NCBI GenBank assembly: GCA_029556915.1
Contig: JAKQIT010000142.1
Location: 62,001-126,000, forward strand
Reading direction: 5' to 3'
Origin: Pseudomonadota bacterium
GTDB lineage: Bacteria > Pseudomonadota > Gammaproteobacteria > Burkholderiales > Methylophilaceae
DNA: 64,000 nt
A program made the position numbers and the translations under genes. This document shows positions 29,326-38,849 of this stretch, in pieces. Below the pieces are notes generated by a model that was given only the letters and a program-made list of their open reading frames with translations, ran no database searches and was not told where the DNA came from. Position 1 is the first letter of the stretch. The number at the start of each line of letters is the position of its first letter.

Positions 29326-29874
29326 TTATATTTGACGCCACTCTCCCACGCTTAAATTATCTAGCGTGTAATGGCCAATCGCATAGCGAATTAAGCGCAA
29401 AGTGGGAAAACCAATTTTCGCGGTCATACGGCGCACTTGGCGGTTTTTACCCTCACTAATTTTAATCTCAAGCCATGTGGTCGGAATCGCTTTGCGCTCA
29501 CGGATAGGTGGCACACGCGGCCACAAGTTGGCTGGCGCATCCATTAAGCGTACTTGCGCTGGGCGCGTTGTAAAATCGCCCAAATCAACCCCTTTACGCA
29601 AAGGTGCTAAATCCACATCTGTTGGCGCACCTTCAACCTGCACCCAATAAGTTTTCAATTCTTTGTATTTTGGATCACTTAAACGGTGTTGCAAGGCGCC
29701 ATCATCGGTTAGAATAAGCAATCCCTCGCTATCGGTGTCTAATCGCCCTGCGGCGTACACATTGGGGATAGCAATAAAGTCTATTAACGTGGCGTGCCCG
29801 AGTTTTCCATTTGGAAGGCTATGTGGACTGAACTGGCACACGACGTTAAAAGGTTTATTAAACAAAACAATCAT
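29326..29874 (-). CDS. rluE: 23S rRNA pseudouridine(2457) synthase
   Basis: A 182-residue RsuA-family pseudouridine synthase lacking the S4 domain, like RluE. The catalytic Asp is in [13 protein letters not shown] (about residue 46). [21 protein letters not shown] is the conserved C-terminal motif. By family it modifies U2457 of 23S rRNA. Divergent from icd with only 30 bases between the starts, so their promoters must overlap or lie in each other's coding region. Confidence 0.93.
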   Translation of the reverse strand: MIVLFNKPFNVVCQFSPHSLPNGKLGHATLIDFIAIPNVYAAGRLDTDSEGLLILTDDGALQHRLSDPKYKELKTYWVQVEGAPTDVDLAPLRKGVDLGDFTTRPAQVRLMDAPANLWPRVPPIRERKAIPTTWLEIKISEGKNRQVRRMTAKIGFPTLRLIRYAIGHYTLDNLSVGEWRQI

Positions 29875-29904
29875 TTGAATTAAATTAGCATAAGGAAAAT
29901 AGGC

Positions 29905-31158
29905 ATGGCTTCTAAAATCACCGTACCAAGCACTGGCACTAAAATCACCGTCAATAAAGATAACACGTTAAATGTGCCGAATAACCCCATTATCCCATTT
30001 ATTGAGGGCGATGGTATAGGCATCGATATTACCCCGCCGATGATTAAAGTGGTAGATGCTGCAGTGAATAAAGCTTACAACGGCACACGTAAAATTTCTT
30101 GGATGGAAGTATTTGCGGGCGAAAAATCTACCAAAGTTTACGATGCGAATACTTGGCTTTCAGATGAAACCATGAAAGCGCTCAAAGAATATGTGATTTC
30201 AATTAAAGGCCCTCTCACAACCCCTGTTGGCGGCGGCATTCGTTCTCTTAATGTCACGTTACGCCAAGAATTGGATTTGTATGTTTGTTTACGTCCTATT
30301 CAATATTTTCAAGGTGTGCCCAGCCCCGTCAAACACCCAGAAAAAACCGACATGGTGATTTTTAGAGAAAACACGGAAGACATTTACGCAGGCATTGAGT
30401 GGGCGGCAGAAAGCGATGAAGCTAAAAAAGTCATCGCTTTTTTAAGTGATATGGGCGTGCGTAAAAAAATTCGTTTTCCAGAATCATCCGCCATTGGCAT
30501 CAAGCCAGTTTCAATGGATGGCAGCAAACGCTTAATTCGCAAAGCCATTCAATATGCCATTGATAACAATCGTAAATCAGTCACTATTACCCACAAAGGT
30601 AACATTATGAAATACACTGAAGGTGGCTTTAGGGACTGGGGTTATGAACTTGCCAAAGAAGAGTTTGGTGCGGTAGAAATAGATGGCGGCCCATGGCTGG
30701 AAATTAGAAATAAAGCCCTACCGAATGGCATTGTCATTAAAGACTGTATCGCCGACGCATTCTTACAAGAAATCTTGTTGCACCCTAGTGATTATGATGT
30801 GGTTGCGGCGCTCAATTTAAATGGCGATTACATGAGCGATGCGCTGGCCGCACAAGTAGGCGGCATTGGTATTGCGCCAGGCGCCAATTTAAGCGACACC
30901 GTTGCCATGTTTGAAGCAACGCACGGTACCGCGCCAAAAATTGCTGGCAAAGATTTAGCCAACCCTAGTTCAATTATTCTATCAGCGGAAATGATGTTGC
31001 GTCACATGGGCTGGACTGAAGCTGCCGATTTAGTACTAAAAGGTGTAGCAAAAGCGATTATCAGCAAACGTGTGACTGGTGATTTCTCAAGTCAAATGGA
31101 AGGTGCAACCCAAGTAGGCACTGCCCAATTTGGTGAAGAAATTATCGCTAACATGTAA
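29905..31158 (+). CDS. icd: Isocitrate dehydrogenase, NADP type
   Basis: Converts isocitrate to 2-oxoglutarate with NADP, linking carbon flow to glutamate synthesis. The 417 residues are close to the E. coli enzyme (416): [17 protein letters not shown] at about 28, the phosphate-site region [23 protein letters not shown] at about 105, [11 protein letters not shown] at about 150, and the NADP site [17 protein letters not shown] at about 335. AAGGA precedes the ATG. Obligate methylotrophs keep this enzyme for biosynthesis even when the TCA cycle is incomplete. Confidence 0.97.
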   Translation: MASKITVPSTGTKITVNKDNTLNVPNNPIIPFIEGDGIGIDITPPMIKVVDAAVNKAYNGTRKISWMEVFAGEKSTKVYDANTWLSDETMKALKEYVISIKGPLTTPVGGGIRSLNVTLRQELDLYVCLRPIQYFQGVPSPVKHPEKTDMVIFRENTEDIYAGIEWAAESDEAKKVIAFLSDMGVRKKIRFPESSAIGIKPVSMDGSKRLIRKAIQYAIDNNRKSVTITHKGNIMKYTEGGFRDWGYELAKEEFGAVEIDGGPWLEIRNKALPNGIVIKDCIADAFLQEILLHPSDYDVVAALNLNGDYMSDALAAQVGGIGIAPGANLSDTVAMFEATHGTAPKIAGKDLANPSSIILSAEMMLRHMGWTEAADLVLKGVAKAIISKRVTGDFSSQMEGATQVGTAQFGEEIIANM

Positions 31159-31202
31159 ATTTACTCAGCATGTCAAAAATAACGCCATAAACCCTGCTTT
31201 TA

Positions 31203-31267
31203 TTAAACGTGCAAAGCTTGTAGATAAACACTACTATTTAACAAAAACATAAGCTTTGCACGCTTAA
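31203..31267. repeat. 17-bp inverted repeat between icd and pilB
   Basis: TTAAACGTGCAAAGCTT (31203-31219) matches the complement of 31251-31267 in 16 of 17 positions, with a 31-base spacer. It is unrelated to the REP family. It could end icd transcription or bind a regulator; there is no T-run directly after it. Confidence 0.7.
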
Positions 31268-31407
31268 TGTCTGATTTATACCACTTTTTTTCTTTTTTAA
31301 ATGCATAAATGCTTTACAAAAAAATGTCTTAAGGGCATCATTAGCAGGTAGTACTGTGATTTTTTTAAGTTTTAGGAATAATCTTTCACGCATTCAATGG
31401 TTTTTAA

Positions 31408-33126
31408 ATGTCATCAGTAGCAACAGCACAAAAATTATGCGGCCTTGCACGCACTTTAATTCAGGAAAAAGCGCTTTCTGAAGAAGAGGCTATGGCGCTA
31501 CAAGCTAAGGCGGCGACCGCCAATGTGCCATTTATCACGCAGTTAATTGCCAGCAAAAAACTCAGCGCCATGGCGATTGCAGAGACTTCCGCCAAAGCAT
31601 TTGGTTTTCCTTACTTCAATTTAGACAGTTTTAATACCGACTACCTACCTAGTAAAAAAATTGATTTGCAGTTGATGCGCGACAACCGTGTTTTAGCATT
31701 GCAGGTACGAAATAATGTACTGTTTGTGGCGATTTCAGACCCAACTAATTTACACGCACTAGACAGCGTGCAGTTTCAAATGGGGATGGCCCTTTCCCCC
31801 ATCATTGTAGAAGACGACAAACTCGGTCGCTGGATTGACAAAGTTATTGAAGCAAGCGACTCAAAACTAAGCTCTCTGAACTCGGGCGATGAGTACGACT
31901 TGGGTGAAGATAGCCACGAAGAGCCAGAAGTCGATTTGCAATCACAAGAAGTTGATGACGCACCCGTTGTTAAGTTTTTAAATAAAATGCTATTAGATGC
32001 GATTAACATGGGTGCATCAGACTTGCACTTTGAGCCTTATGAAAAATTTTATCGTGTACGCTACCGTGTGGATGGTATTCTGCGCGAAATCACCCAACCG
32101 CCTCTTTCAATCAAGGAAAAGCTGGCTTCACGCATTAAAGTCATTTCGAGCTTAGATATTGCTGAGAAACGCATTCCGCAAGATGGTCGCATGAAGTTAG
32201 TTGTTTCTAAATCTCGCACCATCGATTTTCGCGTCAGCACTTTGCCACTCATCAATGGCGAGAAAATTGTGATGCGTATTTTAGACCCGAGCAGTGCTAC
32301 GCTTGGCATTGAGGCATTGGGCTATGAACCCATTCAAAAAGAGCGCCTATTAAACGCAGTAAGCCGGCCATATGGATTGGTACTGGTTACAGGGCCAACG
32401 GGGTCGGGCAAAACTGTTTCGCTCTATACTTGCTTAAATATTTTGAATAACCCTGGCGTGAATATATCAACCGCAGAAGATCCTTGCGAAATTCCACTTG
32501 CGGGAATCAATCAGGTTAATGTTAATGATAAGCAGGGTCTTACTTTTGCTGCCGCATTAAAGTCGTTTCTAAGGCAAGACCCTGACATCATTATGATTGG
32601 TGAGATTCGCGATTTAGAAACTGCTGACATGGCAATTAAGGCTGCTTCGACTGGTCACATGGTGCTTTCAACGTTGCATACTAATGATGCACCTTCCACC
32701 CTCACGCGTTTATTAAATATGGGTGTAGCGCCTTTTAACATCGCCTCAGCAGTATCACTCATTACTGCACAACGCTTAGCTAGACGCCTATGTAAAAGCT
32801 GTAAAGTTCCTATTGATGTACCACAACAAGCCTTGTTAGATGTAGGTTTTATAGAAGAAGATTTTAAAGAAAGTTTTCAGATTTACGGCCCCAAAGAAGG
32901 CGGTTGCGAGATGTGTAATGATGGCTATAAGGGTCGTGTTGGTATTTATCAGGTCATGCCCATTACCGATGAAATGAGTCGTTTGATTATGTCTAATTGC
33001 AATGCACATGATATCGCCGACCAAGCTAAGCGTGATGGAGTGAATGATTTAAGACGTTCTGGCATATTAAAGGTGATGCAGGGTTTAACTTCTGTCGCAG
33101 AAGTCGAAGCTTGCACAAACGAATAA
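31408..33126 (+). CDS. pilB: Type IV pilus assembly ATPase PilB
   Basis: A cytoplasmic hexameric ATPase driving pilus extension. It is 572 residues: N-terminal MshEN-like domain (about 1-150), then the secretion-ATPase core with ASDLHFEPYE, Walker A GPTGSGKT at about 328, Asp box DPDIIMIGEIRD at about 395 and the His box TGHMVLSTLHTND. A four-Cys zinc site (CKSCK and CEMC, about 455-512) is present. pilC follows after 70 bases. The usual third gene pilD is absent from this locus. Confidence 0.96.
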   Translation: MSSVATAQKLCGLARTLIQEKALSEEEAMALQAKAATANVPFITQLIASKKLSAMAIAETSAKAFGFPYFNLDSFNTDYLPSKKIDLQLMRDNRVLALQVRNNVLFVAISDPTNLHALDSVQFQMGMALSPIIVEDDKLGRWIDKVIEASDSKLSSLNSGDEYDLGEDSHEEPEVDLQSQEVDDAPVVKFLNKMLLDAINMGASDLHFEPYEKFYRVRYRVDGILREITQPPLSIKEKLASRIKVISSLDIAEKRIPQDGRMKLVVSKSRTIDFRVSTLPLINGEKIVMRILDPSSATLGIEALGYEPIQKERLLNAVSRPYGLVLVTGPTGSGKTVSLYTCLNILNNPGVNISTAEDPCEIPLAGINQVNVNDKQGLTFAAALKSFLRQDPDIIMIGEIRDLETADMAIKAASTGHMVLSTLHTNDAPSTLTRLLNMGVAPFNIASAVSLITAQRLARRLCKSCKVPIDVPQQALLDVGFIEEDFKESFQIYGPKEGGCEMCNDGYKGRVGIYQVMPITDEMSRLIMSNCNAHDIADQAKRDGVNDLRRSGILKVMQGLTSVAEVEACTNE

Positions 33127-33196
33127 AAATGCGTGTATGCAAAAACTCGTTATTTTTAAATGCAATTTGCAGCAGAAATAAGCATAGGGGATTGAT

Positions 33197-34417
33197 ATGG
33201 CAGTAAATGCTAAGGCCACCAAAGAAGTTATTTACTCTTGGGAAGGCAAAGACAAAAAAGGTAAAGTTGTCAAAGGTGAAATGAAAGCATCTGGGGACTC
33301 CTTTGTGAGTGCCACTTTACGTCGCCAAGGAATTACTGTAACAAAAATCAAAAAGCAAAGTGCATTTAAAGGCAAAGGTACTGTAAGCGACAAAGATGTC
33401 ACTCTTTTTACACGTCAACTAGCCACCATGATGAAGTCTGGAGTTCCTTTACTGCAATCATTTGACATTGTGGGTAAAGGTCATAGCAACCCAGCTGTTG
33501 GCAAACTATTATTAGACCTCAAAACTGACGTAGAAACTGGTAGTAGCTTAAGTGCCGCATTCCGCAAATATCCACTTTATTTTGACACCCTTTATTGCAA
33601 CTTAGTGGGTGCGGGTGAGCAGGCAGGTATTTTAGATACACTTCTGGACCGCCTTGCTACTTACAAAGAAAAAATTCAGGCAATTAAGTCAAAAATTAAA
33701 TCTGCACTTTTTTACCCAGTGTCAATTATTGTCGTAGCATTTATTATTGTCGCTGTTATTATGATTTACGTTATTCCTGCCTTTAAAGAGCTATTTTCTG
33801 GCTTCGGTGCCGACTTACCTGCGCCAACAATGATTGTCATGAATATATCTGATTTTTTTGTAGAGTGGTGGTGGGCTATATTTGGCACTATTGGATTTGG
33901 TGTTTGGTTTTTCTTCTACACTTGGAAAAGATCAGAGAGTATGCAAGCTAGTATGGATAGGCTCTTGCTTAAGATTCCCATTTTTGGACCGCTCATTCGA
34001 AAAGCTACCATCGCACGCTGGACACGTACACTTGCTACCATGTTCCAAGCGGGCGTGCCTTTAGTGGAAGCACTAGATTCTGTTGCTGGCGCTGCAGGTA
34101 ACCGAGTCTATTATGATGCAACCAAGCGCATTCAAAGTGAAATTAGCACTGGCACAAGTTTAACTGTTGCCATGCAAAATGCCGATGTATTCCCTAGTAT
34201 GGTATTACAAATGTCCGCCATTGGTGAAGAATCAGGTGCTCTAGATTCAATGTTAGGCAAAGTAGCAGACTTCTTTGAAGCTGAGGTTGACGATGCAGTA
34301 GAAGCGCTAGCTAGCTTAATGGAACCTGTCATTATGGTTGTATTAGGTACATTGATTGGTGGCCTTGTGGTAGCGATGTACTTACCAATATTCAAAATGG
34401 GTGCAGTCGTTTCATAA
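33197..34417 (+). CDS. pilC: Type IV pilus inner-membrane platform protein PilC
   Basis: A 406-residue inner-membrane protein of the GspF/PilC family that anchors the pilus machine. It has two repeated cytoplasmic domains (FTRQLATMMKSGVPLLQSFD and WTRTLATMFQAGVPLVEALD) and three membrane helices (about 172-195, 220-243 and 375-400). It begins with the usual YSWEGKDKKGKVVKGEM. A ribosome site (AGGGG) precedes the ATG. A hairpin with a G-tract follows its stop, so the transcript probably ends here. Confidence 0.96.
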   Translation: MAVNAKATKEVIYSWEGKDKKGKVVKGEMKASGDSFVSATLRRQGITVTKIKKQSAFKGKGTVSDKDVTLFTRQLATMMKSGVPLLQSFDIVGKGHSNPAVGKLLLDLKTDVETGSSLSAAFRKYPLYFDTLYCNLVGAGEQAGILDTLLDRLATYKEKIQAIKSKIKSALFYPVSIIVVAFIIVAVIMIYVIPAFKELFSGFGADLPAPTMIVMNISDFFVEWWWAIFGTIGFGVWFFFYTWKRSESMQASMDRLLLKIPIFGPLIRKATIARWTRTLATMFQAGVPLVEALDSVAGAAGNRVYYDATKRIQSEISTGTSLTVAMQNADVFPSMVLQMSAIGEESGALDSMLGKVADFFEAEVDDAVEALASLMEPVIMVVLGTLIGGLVVAMYLPIFKMGAVVS

Positions 34418-34445
34418 CAGCCCACTTGACAAATAAATTAAAAAG

Positions 34446-34488
34446 AATGGCTAACAAAAAAGGGGGGGGGAACTGTTAGTCATTTTTT
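34446..34488 (+). terminator. Hairpin after pilC with a nine-G tract in the loop
   Basis: AATGGCTAACA (34446-34456) pairs with TGTTAGTCATT (34474-34484) with one mismatch, followed by TTTT. The 17-base loop contains A5 and G9 (34462-34470). A plausible terminator whose loop could change length by slippage. Confidence 0.6.
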
Positions 34489-34545
34489 GACAAAACTTGC
34501 CACAACCCAATCCTGTCTATTTAGAAAATGTTAAAACAAAAATAA

Positions 34546-34610
34546 CAACCAAATTCATTTAAACGCTCTGCAAGCCAGTATTCATGCGGCTTACAAGGGC
34601 TTTATTTTTT
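34546..34610 (-). repeat. REP-like palindrome copy 7
   Basis: CTCTGCAAGCC / GGCTTACAAGGG arms with loop AGTATTCATGC. The ATCATTTCACC box is weak (TTCATTTAAAC) and the TCTCGGG box is lost, replaced by a T-run, so this copy could act as a terminator. Confidence 0.78.
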
Positions 34611-34693
34611 ATCGCACTATTTTTACAAAAAAAATGAACCAAGTTCAGCGACAAATATAACGTTTCATCTTACAATTCCCTTAAAATTTTTAA

Positions 34694-34722
34694 TTGGATA
34701 AGCGGTCAATTTAGCTGATAAT
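34694..34722 (+). promoter_or_regulatory. Candidate sigma-70 promoter of kup
   Basis: TTGGAT (34694-34699), 17 bases, then GATAAT (34717-34722); start codon 31 bases further on. Confidence 0.5.
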
Positions 34723-34752
34723 ATTAGACATTCCACAATATTACTTTTAGCT

Positions 34753-36633
34753 ATGTCTGCCAATCACAACAAAACTAAGCTTTCCGCCATTACACTTGCT
34801 GCCTTAGGCGTTGTTTTTGGTGATATTGGTACCAGCCCACTATACACAATCAAAGAAGTCTTTTCAGTTGGCACGCACCCTGTACCACTTAACGAAGTCA
34901 ATATGTTTGGTATATTGTCTCTAATTGTGTGGTCGCTCATTATGGTAGTTTCGGTCAAATATGTTGCGTTTATTATGCGCGCAGATAACCGTGGTGAAGG
35001 TGGCATCATGGCGTTATTGGCACTAGCAAGCCAGAACGCCGCAGGCAACCCGAAAAAATTACGCACAATTATGCTGCTAGGCATATTGGGAGCTTGTATG
35101 TTTTATGCAGATGGCATGATTACACCAGCCATTTCTGTGCTGTCTGCTGTCGAAGGTTTAGAAGTAGCCGCGCCTGTACTTCACCCATTAATTTTACCAA
35201 TCACATTGGTAGTGTTATTTGCTTTATTTTGGGCACAAAGTCATGGCACGGCATTAGTTGGTGCTTTTTTTGGTCCCATTATGTTGCTTTGGTTTAGTAC
35301 ACTGGCTTTGCTGGGCATTTCTGGTATTGTGCAAAATCCTACAATTCTACATGCGCTTAACCCTATTTATGCGATTCAGTTTTTTTCAACCAGCCCTTGG
35401 ATTGCCTTTGTAGCGTTAGGTGCTGTGGTGCTCTCTGTCACAGGAGCTGAAGCTTTGTACGCGGATATGGGACACTTTGGTCGTTTCCCTATCCGTCTAG
35501 CTTGGTTCGGCTTTGTATTACCAGCACTTATTTTAAATTACTTCGGGCAAGGTGCACTTGTCCTACTGCATCCAGAAACGGTTAAGAACCCTTTCTACTT
35601 ATTAGCGCCTGATTGGATGCTCTACCCACTCATCGTATTGGCCACTTTGGCGGCGGTGATTGCTTCACAAGCGGTAATCACAGGCGCATTCTCTGTTTCA
35701 CGTCAAGCATTGCAACTCGGATTTTTACCCCGCATGCATGTAGAACATACCTCCGAAAGCGAAGAAGGACAGATCTACATGCCTCGCGTTAACTGGGGGT
35801 TAATGTTGGCAGTTATGGTACTGGTGTTAAGTTTTAAAACATCGGGTAACTTAGCGGCCGCTTACGGTCTTGCCGTCACGGGGGACATGATTATCACTAC
35901 ACTGCTTGCGGGCATTGTATTTCATCACCTGTGGGGTTGGAGCAAGACTCGCACAGGCCTGTTGGTAGCCTTGTTTTTAGTGTTCGACTTGTCGTTTTTT
36001 AGTGCCAATGTACTCAAAATACCAGATGGGGGCTGGGTGCCATTAGTGCTTGGAATTATCATTTTCACTTTAATGCTCACGTGGAAAACCGGCCGCTCAC
36101 ATCTATACACGCGACTTAAAAATGAAGCAATGGCGCTCGAACCATTTATTGCTGCGATTGGTGCACACCCTCCTACCCGCGTAGCTGGAACAGCAATTTT
36201 CATGACACCTAATCCTGATGGTGTACCGCACGCAATGTTGCATAACTTAAAGCACAACAAAGTGCTGCATGAAAATGTTGTGATTTTAACAGTGAAATTT
36301 TTAGATTTTCCCCACACATCCGCCGAAGAGCGCGTCAACGTAGTGGCGCTTCCGCATAAGTTTTATCAAGTCACCGTTCGCTATGGTTTTAAAGATGAGC
36401 CTGACTTACCTCGTGACCTTAAGGTATGTGCTGAATCGGGTCTGGTGTTAGATGATATGGATACCTCATACTTTATTGGTAAAGAAATCCTCATCGCCAG
36501 CGAAAAATCAGGAATGTCCATTTGGCGCAAAAAAATCTTTATCGGCTTATTTAGAAGTGCTGAAACCATTACTAATCAATTTAAACTCCCACCTAACCGA
36601 GTAGTCGAATTGGGCTCTCAGTTGAAAATATAG
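34753..36633 (+). CDS. kup: Low-affinity potassium transporter Kup
   Basis: An inner-membrane proton-potassium symporter of 626 residues (E. coli 622). The start region AALGVVFGDIGTSPLYTIKEVF is the family signature. About 12 membrane helices fill residues 15-440, including MFYADGMITPAISVLSAVEG and GAEALYADMGHFGRFPIR; a cytoplasmic C-terminal domain (about 440-626) follows. Single-gene unit preceded by its own promoter candidate. No osmoregulatory motif was identified. Confidence 0.97.
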   Translation: MSANHNKTKLSAITLAALGVVFGDIGTSPLYTIKEVFSVGTHPVPLNEVNMFGILSLIVWSLIMVVSVKYVAFIMRADNRGEGGIMALLALASQNAAGNPKKLRTIMLLGILGACMFYADGMITPAISVLSAVEGLEVAAPVLHPLILPITLVVLFALFWAQSHGTALVGAFFGPIMLLWFSTLALLGISGIVQNPTILHALNPIYAIQFFSTSPWIAFVALGAVVLSVTGAEALYADMGHFGRFPIRLAWFGFVLPALILNYFGQGALVLLHPETVKNPFYLLAPDWMLYPLIVLATLAAVIASQAVITGAFSVSRQALQLGFLPRMHVEHTSESEEGQIYMPRVNWGLMLAVMVLVLSFKTSGNLAAAYGLAVTGDMIITTLLAGIVFHHLWGWSKTRTGLLVALFLVFDLSFFSANVLKIPDGGWVPLVLGIIIFTLMLTWKTGRSHLYTRLKNEAMALEPFIAAIGAHPPTRVAGTAIFMTPNPDGVPHAMLHNLKHNKVLHENVVILTVKFLDFPHTSAEERVNVVALPHKFYQVTVRYGFKDEPDLPRDLKVCAESGLVLDDMDTSYFIGKEILIASEKSGMSIWRKKIFIGLFRSAETITNQFKLPPNRVVELGSQLKI

Positions 36634-36738
36634 TTTGGGTTAGCACTAGTTTAAGTCAACTTTTTAATACTACTACATTCAACCAAAGGCCTAGCGTATG
36701 CGTTAAGACGGCATTGTTGAATTATCGAAAGGCATCTC

Positions 36739-37554
36739 ATGAAATATTTTTCACTCATTATTGTCGCAATCACCACTCTACAATTTTCTGGCTGCGCAAC
36801 TACAACTAAAGATAGCGTGTCAGGCGTTAAACGTTCTCAATTTATGCTATTACCCGCAGCATCTGTCGATAAAATGTCAGCGCAAGCCTACAACCAAACC
36901 ATACAAGAAGCGAATAAAAAACAAGCGCTTAACGTTGATAAAGCGCAAGTGGATCGTGTGCGTGCTATTTCAAACCGCTTGATTGCACAAGTCGGCGTGT
37001 TTCGTCCTGATGCCTCCAAATGGGCTTGGGAAGTCAACGTTGAAAAAAATGACCAGTTAAATGCATACTGTATGCCGGGTGGAAAAATCATGGTGCTCAC
37101 CGGCATGATGGATAAATTGCAAGCCACTGATGATGAGTTGGCAGCAGTGATTGGCCATGAAATTGCCCACGCGTTGCGCGAGCATGGTCGTGAACGTATG
37201 TCACAAGCCTATGTACAACAATTTGGCCTTCAAGCACTCGCCTCAATGGTGACAGGTGCAAGTGGTGGCGCATTAGTTAAAGGTGCGGGCATGGGGTCGC
37301 AACTCTTTTTTGCACTACCTAACGGGCGTGAGCAAGAACGTGAGTCTGACCGTATTGGGCTAGAGTTGGCTGCTCGCGCAGGCTTTAACCCAGATGCGGC
37401 TGTGACATTATGGGAAAAAATGAGTGCTGCGAATAAAGGCGCGCCACCAGAGTTTTTAAGTACGCACCCCGCCAGTGAAAACCGCATTGCCGATTTAAAA
37501 GCACTCGCGCCAAAAGTGCGCCCACTTTATGAGGCTGCAAAAGCGGGTAAATAA
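36739..37554 (+). CDS. M48-family metallopeptidase, lipoprotein
   Basis: A zinc protease probably anchored in the outer membrane facing the periplasm. The 271 residues start with a lipoprotein signal ending LQFSGCA (Cys at about 19). The zinc site HEIAH is at 140-144, and the third ligand is likely Glu in EQERESDRIG (about 197). The domain resembles LoiP/YcaL, which take part in outer-membrane protein quality control. STHPASENRI near the end is typical of the family. Single gene. Confidence 0.93.
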   Translation: MKYFSLIIVAITTLQFSGCATTTKDSVSGVKRSQFMLLPAASVDKMSAQAYNQTIQEANKKQALNVDKAQVDRVRAISNRLIAQVGVFRPDASKWAWEVNVEKNDQLNAYCMPGGKIMVLTGMMDKLQATDDELAAVIGHEIAHALREHGRERMSQAYVQQFGLQALASMVTGASGGALVKGAGMGSQLFFALPNGREQERESDRIGLELAARAGFNPDAAVTLWEKMSAANKGAPPEFLSTHPASENRIADLKALAPKVRPLYEAAKAGK

Positions 37555-37589
37555 GGCTTAAAAATATTCAATTTTTAAGCGTAATTTTT

Positions 37590-37660
37590 GCCCGAGCAAA
37601 AAATACTGCCCTGCGAGCCGCCTAGAATAAGGCTTGCAGCGGCATGCAAAAGAAGATGTG
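37590..37660 (+). repeat. REP-like palindrome copy 8
   Basis: GCCCGAGCAAAAAA box, CCCTGCGAGCC / GGCTTGCAGCGG arms, loop GCCTAGAATAA, then GCAAAAGAAGATGTG. Diverged copy between the M48 protease and dapD. Confidence 0.8.
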
Positions 37661-37777
37661 GATTTTAAGCCAAATTTAACAGTTTTAATTTTAAGCGCAT
37701 TTCTCATGCGCTTTATTTTTTTGCCGCGCTAATTTAGGTTAAAATAACGTTTTTTAATTAGCCAACAAGCCGAGAGA

Positions 37778-38608
37778 ATGATGGATCCACGTCAAAGTAT
37801 TATTGAAGCCGCGTTCGAAGACCGCGCCAACATTAACCCAGCCAACGCATCAGCAGAAATTAAATCTACCGTTGCATCTGTGCTTGCCGATTTAGATAGC
37901 GGCAAATTACGTGTCGCTAGCCGCATTGGGGACACCCAGCAATGGGAAACCCATCAATGGCTTAAAAAGGCCGTTTTATTGTCGTTTCGTTTAGAAGACA
38001 ATGTGTTGATGGATGACGGTGTGACCAAATATTTTGACAAAGTACCACCAAAATTTGCCAACTACACTGAAGCAGATTTTAAAGCTGGTGGCTTCCGCGT
38101 GGTGCCAAACGCGATTGTGCGTCGTGGTTCATTTATTGCAAAAAACACCGTATTAATGCCAAGCTACGTCAATATTGGCGCGTACGTGGGTGAAGGTAGC
38201 ATGGTGGATACTTGGGCAACTGTTGGTTCATGTGCGCAAATTGGTAAAAACGTGCACTTAAGTGGCGGCGTGGGCATTGGTGGTGTGTTAGAACCCGTGC
38301 AAGCCGGCCCCACCATTATTGGTGACAATTGCTTTATTGGTGCGCGTTCTGAAGTGGTTGAGGGCGTGATTGTTGAAGACAATTGTGTCATCTCTATGGG
38401 TGTTTATATCGGCCAGTCCACTAAAATTTACGATCGCGAAACAGGCGAAGTGTTTTATGGTCGCGTACCAGCCGGTTCAGTCGTGGTTTCAGGCAATTTA
38501 CCCTCAAAAGATGGTAGCTATAGCCTTTACTGCGCTGTGATTGTTAAAAAAGTCGATGCTAAAACTTTAGGTAAAGTCGGTATTAACGAGCTGTTGCGTG
38601 GTATTTAA
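37778..38608 (+). CDS. dapD: 2,3,4,5-tetrahydropyridine-2,6-dicarboxylate N-succinyltransferase
   Basis: Adds a succinyl group to tetrahydrodipicolinate in the lysine and diaminopimelate pathway. The 276 residues (E. coli 274) have an N-terminal helical part and a left-handed beta-helix of hexapeptide repeats from about 110 to 235 ([21 protein letters not shown]). dapE and dapB also lie in the window (4 and 9 kb away), giving the succinylase branch. Two ATG codons in tandem (37778 and 37781) are possible starts. A hairpin terminator follows. Confidence 0.97.
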   Translation: MMDPRQSIIEAAFEDRANINPANASAEIKSTVASVLADLDSGKLRVASRIGDTQQWETHQWLKKAVLLSFRLEDNVLMDDGVTKYFDKVPPKFANYTEADFKAGGFRVVPNAIVRRGSFIAKNTVLMPSYVNIGAYVGEGSMVDTWATVGSCAQIGKNVHLSGGVGIGGVLEPVQAGPTIIGDNCFIGARSEVVEGVIVEDNCVISMGVYIGQSTKIYDRETGEVFYGRVPAGSVVVSGNLPSKDGSYSLYCAVIVKKVDAKTLGKVGINELLRGI

Positions 38609-38720
38609 CAAACCAATGGGGATTGTTTAGTTTTCAACAAATTTTACAATTGTGTCGTAATTTTGACGAAATAACTTTAGTCAACCATCCATTTCACATA
38701 AAAAATCACCCCCTAAATTA

Positions 38721-38760
38721 GGCTGCAAGCGAGCATTCATGCGCTTTTGCAGCCTTTTTT
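38721..38760 (+). terminator. dapD terminator, possibly derived from a REP-like element
   Basis: GGCTGCAAGCG pairs with CGCTTTTGCAGCC (two-base bulge), loop AGCATTCATG, then six T. The TGCAAGC arm and ATTCATGCG loop resemble the REP family, but no flanking boxes are present. Confidence 0.8.
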
Positions 38761-38849
38761 ACACCCTTTAGTTTTACCTTGGCACACACATTGCAAATAC
38801 AGCATTATCAATTTTAATAGGATGTCTTACCAAAGGTAGGGTTGTTAAC

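Larger units (their letters stand above)
34418..34752. other. Intergenic region between pilC and kup
   Basis: These 335 bases carry no gene. They hold the pilC hairpin with a nine-G loop tract, REP-like copy 7 and a candidate kup promoter. No pilD or remnant of one was seen. Confidence 0.7.
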
